A stretch of DNA of 64,000 bases, from contig JAFEUB010001058.1 in assembly GCA_024529925.1 (NCBI GenBank), forward strand, positions 70,001 to 134,000, in the 5' to 3' direction. Shown here in pieces: positions 37,331-47,172 of this stretch. Origin of the DNA: Ophthalmolycus amberensis. Taxonomy: Eukaryota > Chordata > Actinopteri > Perciformes > Zoarcidae. A program made the translations under genes and the position numbers. Below the pieces are notes generated by a model. The model saw only the letters and a program-made list of their open reading frames with translations, made no database searches and was not told where the DNA came from. Positions within the stretch are counted from its first letter, which is position 1, and every line of letters starts with the position of its first letter.

Positions 37331-37849
37331 GAACAAAAGGGAGGCAGGGCCGGGGTCCCCTTGACGTTGCAAGTATTTCTGTATCACAAGGGAAATGCAT
37401 GACTCCAACTCACTACAGAACCTTCTCGATGTTTGTCAGCCAAGAACCTAAAGGCCTCACTGAGGAGTGTCATGTATCTTGTAACAATACTGCTTTTATC
37501 TTTATACTGCTTTTCCTTTTTTTGGTAATATTTGGTAATATTTGTCCCTGTAACAGCTTATAATGACAAAAAGACAGAGGCACTTCTAGTAGGTCACATT
37601 CTCACCCGCAACTCGTCAAATACTGAAGCTTGGTCAGTGCTCCTAAGCTTCAAGCTATGACACTTTATGTACCAATCTAGCGTCAGCATGGAAACGAAAC
37701 CACTTGGTGGGTTGGGTTTTGGGTTTGAGTGTGGTTGATGTTACCTTTGCTGAGTAACTACTTATGTGACTGACTTTATTTTTATTTTTTCGCATGGACA
37801 TGAACAGCAGTCTCCTGGACAAAAGTCCTGCGTTTGTTTGACTCATCCA
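37331..37849. other. Non-coding gap
   Basis: Nothing recognised apart from a short TTTGGTAATA duplication near 37520. Confidence 0.5.
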
Positions 37850-38083
37850 CCTCTGTATTTGTGTTTGGTATATCACCTGTGTTTATATATTTAGTATGGC
37901 GGCTTGTCCGTCCTGTTGCTCTCCCTAAGGTTTCTTCCTTTTTTTTCCTCCCCGTTAAAGAGTCTTTCCTGTTCCGATGTGAGGGTCCCGGGACAGAGGA
38001 TGTCATATGTGTACAGATTGCAAAGCCCTCTGAGGCAAATTCGTGATTTTGGGCTATACTAAATAAATTGAATTGAATTGTCA
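37850..38083 (+). mobile_element. 3' UTR of a fish LINE-type retroposon
   Basis: Contains CTCTCCCTAAGGTTTCTTCC, TGTGAGGGTCCCGGGACAGA, AAAGCCCTCTGAGGCAAATT and TTTTGGGCTATACTAAATAA, and ends in repeated TTGAA words. I know this order of words from a high-copy teleost non-LTR retroposon 3' tail. Family name uncertain (Rex/L2/RTE type). Confidence 0.7.
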
Positions 38084-39824
38084 GCCAGAGGCCTTCATTG
38101 AGTAGTTATTTATGTGGAGTAAATTGTTCTACTGGTATATTCCTTTATCATCATCTTCAAGTACCTTTCTGTACTTGAAGTCTGAGGAAGAGCCTGGTGC
38201 TCGAAAGTTACGCAGCAATGAAAGTCCTTCTAACGGGAGCTGTTCAGTGTGCGGATCAATCTATTTTAATCCTGTCACATATTTCTTTGCTATAGCACCC
38301 ATCCTATCGAGAACTGGACAGTGCGTGTCTTATCATTTCTTGTCAGCCAAGAACCCAAATCATTTTGAAATGTTTTTTTATTTCATCATGTTCATGTTTT
38401 TAGACAGTATACCGTTTGTTCAAGTATTGCATTGATATCCCACTCGTAACTTCTGTTTTAAAGATTAGCTTTGGAGATGATTGATCTAATGTATAACTGC
38501 TTTGACGTATCTACCTTAGAAAGTACAGACCTCTGGACCAGTTATACATTTGTGGCGGCACCAATACAAAACGGGGACACATGTTGAATGAGCAGCCCCT
38601 GGTCTTGCTCCCCCGATAAACTGATATTGATTTTCTACACTCGGGGGGCAATGGGACAGATGATGCATCACCTGTAAAGCATAGAGCACACGAGACATTG
38701 AATCTCTTAACACATCTGTGGCGCGGAGTCTTCAAATCACTGCGACTCGGTGCAATCGATGTATGTGTGGATATGCGGTGCAGGCTGAGAGGAATTTGTA
38801 TTGACGGCAGTAAAGCTTGCCAACAACAGATAGCTCTAGATATTGACTGCCATAATAGGCTTCCGGCATGCTGGAATAGCGATAACTCTGGGCCATTTTC
38901 CAGCTGTCCGTAGGACGATAATCATTAAGAATATGCGCCTGCCAGAGTCTTTTGTCTGTGGATTGTTATCACTTCAGAACGCCACAAATCTGGTCTATAA
39001 TCCTGAGTAAATCATTGATAATCCTCTGTATAGAACCACTCACCTGAGCAAACAGTCCCCAAACCCTTCAAACCGTTATCTGATTAACTAACTTCCCCTG
39101 GCTCTTTTATTTGGAATGAGTCTGTAGCCATGAATGGTGGAATACTTTTAATGACATAACGTGACTGACATGTGGAGGAAATCATTCAAATGAACAGGTC
39201 TTGAAAAGGTATTGGTTGCAGGTAGTGAGCGCTGGGCTTTTTCTAGAATGTGGTCGATTTATTCACAATAATGGGATATTTGTGTTCATCCTGTTGTATT
39301 TTAGATCTCTCGGTCTCATCCAAATTGAATTTGCAATTCCACGTCCGACAGTATTTTCACAACATTGAAGACCTCGCTATGGACTAATCCCTCTAGGTTA
39401 AGAAAAATATAATCCTCTAAATCATGCCTCCATTTTATACCGTTCTACATTATTAAGAGTTCAAAAGCTCTGTGGGCTGGAGGCAGAAGCAACTTCAGAT
39501 ACAACTTATGAAAAGAAAAACCACAAAACGCAAAGTACCTGGCAGTGAGGGTTCAATTGTAGCACACATTGGCGTCCTTTCAAACGTCTGTATTGTTGCT
39601 TGCTGCAGGTCAAAGTGTTATGTTGCACAATTCAAAAGGCTTTGAATGATTGCTGTGGAGAGCTGTGTACAGGTGCACAGTAGTCGACACTGGCAGAAAC
39701 CCTCATAGTTCTCAATTATGGACTTTCAAGCTTTTAATCTCAGGTCAAATATTCAACTCATAAAGCCTTTAACTGACTGACAATGGGCCTCATTCACCAA
39801 CATCTTCCTCAAATGTGTTCTTGA
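38084..39824. other. Non-coding sequence before the 46-bp minisatellite
   Basis: No exon recognised on either strand. Confidence 0.5.
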
Positions 39825-41110
39825 AAGGTCATAACCATAACCGTTTCACGACGTTAAGTATTTGTATTACCTACACATAACCATGACCGTTGCGCAACGT
39901 TAAGTATGTTTGTTACCTACACATAACCATGACCGTTTCACAACGTTAAGTATAACCATAACCGTTTCACAACGTTAAGTATTGTTGTTGCCTACACATA
40001 ACCATGACCGTTGCGCAACGTTAAGTATAACCATGACCGTTTCACAATGTTAAGTATTTTTGTTGCCTACACATACCCATGACCGTTTCACAACGTTAAG
40101 TATTGTTGTTGCCTGCACATAACCATGACCGTTGCGCAACGTTAAGTATAACCATGACCGTTTCACAACGTTAAGTATTTTTGTTGCCTGCACATAACCA
40201 TGACCGTTGCGCAACGTTAAGTATAACCATGACCGTTTCACAATGTTAAGTATTGTTGTTGCCTACACATAACCATGACCGTTTCACAACGTTAAGTATA
40301 ACCATGACCGTTTCACAACGTTAAGTATAACCATGACCGTTTCACAACGTTAAGTATAACCATGACCGTTGCACAATGATAAGTATTGTTGTTGCCTACA
40401 CATAACCATGACTGTTGCACAACGATAAGTATGTTTGTTACCTACACATAACCATGACCGTTTCACAGCGTTAAGTATTTTTGTTGCCTACACATACCCT
40501 TGACCATTGCACAACGTTAAGTATTGTTGTTGCCTACACATAACCATGACCGTTTCACAACGTTAAGTATTGTTGTTGCCTACACATAACCATGACCGTT
40601 TCACAACGTTAAGTATTGTTGTTGCCTACACATAACCATGACCGTTTCACAACGATAAGTATTGTTGTTGCCTACACATAACCATGACCGTTTCACAACG
40701 TTAAGTATTGTTGTTGCCTACACATAACCATGACCGTTTCACAACGTTAAGTATTTTTGTTGCCTACACATAACCATGACCGTTTCACAACGTTAAGTAT
40801 TGTTGTTGCCCGAACATAAACATGACCATTGCACAACGATAAGTATTGTTGTTGCCTACACATAACCATGACCAGTTGCACAACGATAAGTATTGTTGTT
40901 GCCTACACATAACCATGACCGTTTCACAACGATAAGTATTGTTGTTGCCTACACATAACCATGACCATTGCACAACGATAAGTATTGTTGTTGCCTACAC
41001 ATACCCATGACCGTTGCACAACGATAAGTATTGTTGTTGCCCGAACATAACCTTGATTATTTTTGTTGCCGAGACCTAACCGTCATGGTTGCACAAAGTT
41101 AACCACTTGT
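39825..41110. repeat. 46-bp minisatellite, about 1.3 kb
   Basis: Around thirty units built from CCTACACATAACCATGACCG, TTTCACAACG and TTAAGTATTGTTGTTG (46 bp). Shorter 29-bp units that lack the CCTACACA and TTGTTGTTG parts are interspersed near 39950-40370. Variants TTTCACAACG, TTGCGCAACG and TTGCACAACG alternate, and the second half tends to GATAAGTA in place of GTTAAGTA. The right end decays from 41040. This is ordinary tandem-repeat structure, not CRISPR: no unique spacers. Confidence 0.96.
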
Positions 41111-43421
41111 TACAACGTTAACCACGCGTGAACTTCTCTGGGTCAAGATACTGAAGATACTAAGATGCAAAAGGCTGCAGAAGCCCCAGGCGTCACTGTA
41201 GGAGTCTAGACAAGCAGCAGAATATGACAGAGTAAGGATGAAATAATGTTGTTACAGTATTTGTCTTCAACTAACTGAAAAGAGCATATTTCATCTCCAA
41301 ATGATGCACATGACACTAGCTAAAGAATATTCACTGACACTAGCAAAAGGGTCTTTGAAGGCTCAGTGATCAGCATTTATCCGAGACCATTTAATAACTG
41401 GACAGTGACTAAGAGTGCTGTCTGCTCTGCAGTATAAGAAGCTAGCAGTACAAAGCTGGCTCTGGGAAACCCCGAGAACCACAAGAGCCTTTTAATCCTG
41501 TTTCTTAATGGAGATAAATCCCTGCAGTGCTTTTGAGGCGATAGGGAATCAGTACTCTCACACTGACGAACAGCAACACATCCCTAAGAGAGCAGTTGGA
41601 TAAGCGATGCACTTTTTAAAAGTTGTCTGATAGGGCAGATCAGTGCATAAATACAATGACCCAACTTTTACAAATCACACTTGCTGCTTTTGCTTTAAAC
41701 TATAATTTAGTTATGAATGTGTTTATTTTGGTGCCACCTTTTGTGAAGCGACTTCAGAAATAAGGCTAAGACCAATAATATTAATTATGTGAACATACTG
41801 ACAGTCAGCAATGGTTTTAAAGTGGCACGTACATGCAACACATTTCTACATGTATGGTATTTTGAAATAATTTCCATGACTTTATGTTGACATCTCTCTT
41901 GGTTGTGTCGTATCTGTCCAGTGAAAAGGTCATACCAAACGTAGCTTCAGGGGTTTCAGCCGTACAGCCTTATTGTGTTTCTATGTCTGTAGCCTGTGAC
42001 AATTCAGCTGGTTATGTTGTGTTTTTCATTTCATTTAGAGACTGGCCCCTCCACAGATATGACAGCATCGCTTATTTGTTCAAACGCTGACGGCAACTCA
42101 TGTTTTCGTGGACATGACAAGGACCTCTCTTGGCTGTGCTAATAATGACAGTCCAACCCTATCTGTAGACATGATGCAAATGTTCTTATACTATTAGCTC
42201 TGAATGGCCACAGACTGCCATCAGAGCTTCCTTCTCGTCCTTACCCGATCTCTGTCCATGTCTTTTGTGCGTCTTTGTAGCTTCGGCATGCTGAATCATA
42301 CAAATGTGGATGATACAGCTCACATTTCTGCAGTGTCGCATTCGGTCCTATGCAAGAAAAGTGATGGAATAATAATATGGCCCAATTCCAAACCGACCCT
42401 TACACCCACTTCCATATCGAGAAAGTTGCATTTAGGGAGAGTTTTTTTCAGGCCAGTGTGATGAGATGAGCATGAGGTGAAAGGTCATCCTCTCCCGGAG
42501 AGCTCGGACCCTCACTCTGGTCTCCTGTGGATGTCGTGGTGAGTAGGCTCGATGCAGAACAAGTTTGGACATTTAGTAACCCCTCTCACCTCCCTCACAG
42601 GCAGGGCGCTGCAGGTCAAATGGACGCGCTGCAACAGAAGACCCGTCTTAAAGGGACAGATCATACTCTCTGACCCGAGGTCTTTTCACTTTTCGAACAC
42701 TGAAGCCAATAGTGTAAATCAGAATCGCTAAATCGGACACTTTTCAACTCAAACTTTAATGATCAAAAATGGAATTGAATAGTAGTCAACTGCTAGCCAC
42801 AAAATCTTTCAAAAAGTGAAAGATGTTAATCAAACTTCATCGATTTAAGAATGTGAGACTTTCCATCCTCTTCACTTGAAAGAAATGGAGCTACATACTA
42901 CTTTTAAAAAGACAAGTATGATATAAACTGTGCGGAAAGTGAACGCTGAAGTCTGAGGTTGAAGTTCGGTGAGGAAGCAGACATTCCAACAGGATGATCT
43001 GAGGTTACAAAGTCAAGGGCAGGGCACGGATTGCTACATTAGACACATAACAGCTCTGGTGTGCGAAGGAGTCTCAGCACAGCTGCTCCCTGGCATAATC
43101 CAGGCAACAACTGTCAATATGCACTGCTCCTTTTTCAATTTTGATCATTTGAATGTTTTCAAAAGGCTCACATTCTAGTGTTCAGTCAACGATTGATGCA
43201 AAGATATTCTCCACTTCACTATTTTGCCATATGTTTATTCTGAATATTTGCTGCTCAGCTAAAGAACAGTTTATTATTATAGTTCATTTATAGCTTTCAA
43301 CTGAAGAAACCACAATGTCACAACATTTACATACAGTTATTCACATTATGACAATATTTCAAAAAGAATGGGGGTATAACCAAATTGAATTCCTAACTCC
43401 TTAAAATAAGGCTTTGTTTCC
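41111..43421. other. Non-coding sequence
   Basis: No exon recognised. A segment at 42378-42450 (CCCAATTCCAAACCGACCCT) has the look of a MITE end, but I found no partner end. Confidence 0.5.
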
Positions 43422-43945
43422 TTGACAGACTGTATATAAGAAGAGGATATAGTCACCATTGGTTTGACTTTGGCATTCAGGCCGTCGCCATCTTGGTTTT
43501 TGGCCATCGCCATCTTTTTTTTAGTACAAGCAACTTTATTTAGGCGACCAAAATGTTACAATTAACTTCAAGTGAAAACAAACTGAAATGGTTTTAAAGT
43601 TGTAAGACAAAAACACTGACAACTCAGACAACAACTCGGACAACAACTCGTAAGCGACCTGTCAATCACAATAAGCGACCTGCCAATCACAGTAGCCCCG
43701 CCCTAAAGCATACCCTGCTTTATGGTCTATTTGACTCTAAATGGACCATAATATACTAAATGAACATCATGCTGTATTGAAGAAGACTTGAAACTAGAGA
43801 TTGAGACCATAAACTCATGTTTACAATGTTTACTGAGGTAATAAATCAAGAGAGAAGTAGAGTCATTTTCTCATAGACTTCTATACAACCAGAGGAGTCG
43901 CCCCCTGGTGGACATTAGAGAGAATGCAGCTTTAAGGCACTTAAT
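43422..43945 (+). repeat. Dispersed percomorph repeat, copy 2
   Basis: Same family and orientation as 22051-22560, nearly identical from ACTCTAAATGGACCATAA to TTTAAGGCACTT. It also carries GCCCCCTGGTGG at 43900-43911, again an exact CTCF core match. A third copy in reverse orientation lies at 59043-59300. Confidence 0.88.
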
Positions 43946-44649
43946 ACGGACCTTATACTTGATGATAAATAATGTATTTCACAGAACACTGTGCTTTACC
44001 ACCGTATCTTTCATAGGAGTCAAGTCAATAAATAGATTATCTAGATCGTTTTTTTTTTTTTACATGAAAACTTGCACAGGTGGTTGATGCACCATTTTAA
44101 GCCCAGAGTAATGCTTGCAGGTCTTCCTCTCAGGCTGCAAACAGCCTCCAGCAATAAGACAGGGCCGGTAGGGTAGCTTCCTAAAGTCTGACAATGATGC
44201 ACCCTTTTCCTGCTCTGGCAATGCTGGTAATCGGTATAAAGTCTGGGTTGCCTGAAGGTTCACCATGGTAATCTGTTCCTTCCATATGCAGTGTCAACGC
44301 ATCCAGAGAACCACTCAAGGCTGCTCCTGGAGACGAATAGCTGTGAGTGAAATGGTAATAATCGATGGTGATGCAGTTGAGCGTATGGACATTTTCATCA
44401 CCTCCTCTCTTCTCTCATCTGGATGTTATCAGATGGACAATCGGAGGAAATGTTTAATAGCGTTTGTTATGGAGTAAATCAAAGGGTAAATGCGGACGAG
44501 ACAGAAACAGGATTTTCAAGAGTGAAGAGGACACGTTACTGCCATCTCACAGTGGGAATTACACCGTTAGTAGTAAACATACATTTCAATTTCAATGTAT
44601 TTTATAGTGTGAACACAACAACAGAATAATGTATCGATAGTATAATGAA
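43946..44649. other. Host sequence left of the provirus
   Basis: Non-coding host DNA. Its last four bases, TGAA (44646-44649), are the target duplication of the provirus. The 68-residue minus-strand frame at 44060-44266 was considered as an exon and lacks convincing splice borders. Confidence 0.5.
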
Positions 44650-44781
44650 TGTTGGGGTCTGGCCACCTGGTGGCTGGCTGAGCTCCTCACAGGCTTTGCC
44701 CTCTTCACAGTCTGACCTAGGATCTGATCCTTGCCCCTTTAAGATGACCCCGCCTTCGGCCACCGGTCAGCAGGACCTTTC

Positions 44782-44829
44782 ATTGGCCGACAAGCCGTCT
44801 CCCGCTGTGCGCAGAGACCCGCTTATAAG
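44782..44829 (+). promoter_or_regulatory. Probable LTR promoter: inverted CCAAT and TATAA-like box
   Basis: ATTGG (44782-44786) is an inverted CCAAT box and TTATAAG (44823-44829) is a TATA variant about 40 bases downstream. Transcription would start near 44850-44860. The same pair exists at 53642-53646 and 53683-53689 in the 3' LTR. The TATA match is imperfect. Confidence 0.5.
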
Positions 44830-45842
44830 CGCCAACGCAGCGAAATATCGTTCTCTTCGCTCTGGACTCCGTCCGGCTTCCAAGAAGATTCACGAGGATC
44901 CGATCGACCTCCCCCTCATCTCAGCACGCACGTGTCCCTTTCGCTGGACGAAATCCGACTACGTCTATTCTGAGTTTAAGGCCTCGAGCCCGCGAGAAGC
45001 GCATCCTGACGCAGCCGCGTCCCACCCCCGTGTACACGACGGTGTAAGGAAGACCGAAACATCTTCCTCCATCGACCATTACCGCTAGACTACGAACGAC
45101 ACGTGTCTTAGCCGACGTTGGAACCCACAGGCCCTCCTCTCTGCAGCGAGGACGGTCGAACCAGCAGCCGCGAACCAGCCGCTCTGACTAGCCGCTCATT
45201 AGCCGCTCACTAGCCGCTCATCAGCGACGCCGAATCAGACGCTTTTCTTTTTCTTCCGGGAGGAAGAAAACCATTCATCGACCACCACTCGACAACGTTG
45301 TCAAAACGCATCTCAGAGTAAGGGTCTCGGTGTCTGGGCGTAGTTTAGCTTAAATTAACTTAAGTTTAATTCAGGCCATTCAGTTATATGTTATTATTCC
45401 CGTGTTTTTGTCGTGTTAAAGTCATTGTTTTCGTTGCTGAGAGATTGCGCAATCGTCGACGGAGCTCAGAAGCCCGTCCCATTGTGCGTTTCCTGTTTGA
45501 TTGTTTTGCTTTGGGATTTCTTTGATTTTCATTTGTTCTGGCTCTTTCCTTGAATCAATTCTGTGAGTGGAGTGTGGAACCGCCACTCTCGAGCACAAGT
45601 GTCGTTAGTTCGCGACGCGACAAACGGCAGCTTGTGTAAGAGACGCTCGGCGATCCTCACTTCCACTACGACGCGACACCGCACGCAGAAACTCTGATTC
45701 CTCTCTCTCTGCCTTTTATTCCTCTTGGTTTCCGTAATCTACACACACATAGAGCTCCGGATTGTGGGTGAAAACGCTCACCTATTGTTCTAACTCACGT
45801 GTGCGCCGTCACACGTGATCACATACAGCCGACCCCCCCCCA

Positions 45843-46037
45843 CCGCCATTTTGTCTAAGTCACTCGACTACGCCATCTGGTGGTAGGTTTTAACTATAGC
45901 TCTGTAAGACCCCCCTTTTCCCCCCCACCGCCATTTTGTCTAAGTCACTCGACTACGCCATCTGGTGGTAGGTTTTAGCTATAGCGCTTTAAGGCTTTTC
46001 CCCTTTTTGTCTGCGTCACTCGACGCCGCCATCTTTG
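45843..46037 (+). promoter_or_regulatory. Tandem YY1-like and CTCF-like motif block in the LTR
   Basis: An 85-bp unit is repeated. Each copy has CCGCCATTTTG (45843-45853, 45928-45938), a YY1-type match, and GCCATCTGGTGG (45872-45883, 45957-45968), an exact reverse match to the CTCF core CCASYAGRKGGC. A third degenerate unit keeps CCGCCATCTTTG (46026-46037) but has lost the CTCF core. Another CTCF core match, GCCACCTGGTGG, lies at 44662-44673. The 3' LTR repeats all of them at +8860. The motifs are seen; binding is inferred. Confidence 0.6.
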
Positions 46038-46224
46038 TAGTTTTTAGCGGTAGCTTTTAAGCCCCCCTTTCTTTACATACACAGACCCTCACACACACAC
46101 ACATATACTTGTATTACATACATCATCACCCATTTTACTCATTTGTTAGGTTAGGCATATAAAATTGTATGATAGCGTTGTTGGTTGTGATATTAATTGA
46201 TCTGATCACTTATTATTTCGATTT

Positions 46225-46230
46225 AATAAA
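46225..46230 (+). terminator. LTR polyadenylation signal AATAAA
   Basis: The only AATAAA noticed in the LTR; a GT-rich stretch (TTTGTG, TTGTGC, TTTGTGT) follows within 60 bases, as expected downstream of a cleavage site. The counterpart at 55085-55090 would end the proviral RNA. Confidence 0.75.
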
Positions 46231-46556
46231 TTCTGTTATATTTTAAAGAGCAGTCGTTTGTGATTACTTGTGCATATTTGTGTAATAAGGTTTGGATGTA
46301 GTGGTCTGTGTACGAACTTAAACCTTCACTGTCACCTCGAATGAATAGTCGCACACGACTATTGACATTACGAGTGGCCACTAATTATGAGACTTAGTTT
46401 ATCGTTTGGTTATTAGTCCCTGTTTACAGGGTGGTGCCCCGTTGTTATTAACAATCATTAATAATTGTTACTTACATTAATAATTCTATTGATGTCAAGA
46501 ATTCAGTTTCTTAAATGCTGATAACCCAAACACGCCCCTCTACGTTCCCAACATAT

Positions 46557-46573
46557 TGGTGCCCCGTGTGAGG
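46557..46573 (+). promoter_or_regulatory. Primer-binding site matching elongator tRNA-Met
   Basis: TGGTGCCCCGTGTGAGG lies three bases after the LTR. It is complementary over 17 bases to the 3' end (with CCA) of vertebrate elongator tRNA-Met as I remember it; the match ends at the following CCACG. tRNA identity rests on recall. Confidence 0.75.
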
Positions 46574-47172
46574 CCACGTTATTCCAGTCTTATTACAGTA
46601 TATATGCATAATAATCCATAATTATTTTTGAATAATTAATTTTCCAAAATTTAATTTTTTTCGAAAATTATTTTTTTTTTCTGCTTTTGAATGATCCAAA
46701 TTTCTGAAACTTATTTTCCAAAATAGGTAGACCTTTGATATTCAAAATTTTTCCTTATTGTAATTTAATTTTTGATTTTAATTTTGATTTTTAATCTTAA
46801 TTTTAATTGAAGTTAAATTTTTCCGAAATTCTTATTTCGTTTCCTTCCAGGTTCAATTACTCGTTTCATTTCCTAAACTAACAGTCAGCTGTGTAGTAGG
46901 TTTGATCGTTTATTTGTAATACTAATACTTTGTTTTCTTAAATCCCTCAAAGAAGTTATACACAGCTGTCATAGGCCAAAAGCGCTAAGCCACGTTAGCA
47001 TTTTGTACCTTTGGTTGCCAAGCAGTAGTGATATCAGAGTAGTACAGTAGAAATTTGTAAGTCACAGAACTAGGCATTTCACTGTGCTCCTGCATTAACA
47101 GTAAACGCTAACAGTTTCTTACTAACAGTAGGGAATCAATAACCACTAGGAGTCGCGCTTATTAAAAAGAGA
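46574..47172 (+). other. Proviral leader
   Basis: About 600 bases, strongly A/T-rich between 46600 and 46860 with repeated AAATTATTTTT and TTTTGATTTTAA words. It would contain packaging sequence. TTT|GTAAGT at 47054-47062 is a plausible splice donor for env mRNA upstream of the Gag start. Confidence 0.7.

Larger units (their letters stand above)
44650..46553 (+). repeat. 5' LTR, 1904 bp
   Basis: Begins TGTTGGGGTCTGG and ends CGTTCCCAACA, with perfect 7-bp inverted ends TGTTGGG/CCCAACA. The 3' LTR is the same length at an offset of 8860. Promoter-like signals lie near the left end and the single AATAAA near the right end, so U3 looks short (about 200 bp), R very long (about 1.4 kb) and U5 about 300 bp. 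An 11-12-bp AGCCGCTCA-type tandem repeat occurs at about 45177-45222. Confidence 0.97.

Noticed and set aside
39825..41110. CRISPR-like array
   Set aside because: Units are contiguous 46-bp and 29-bp repeats without unique spacers, in a vertebrate genome.
44060..44266. Possible astrotactin exon on the minus strand
   Set aside because: Cysteine and proline content looked exon-like, but no astrotactin similarity and no convincing splice borders.
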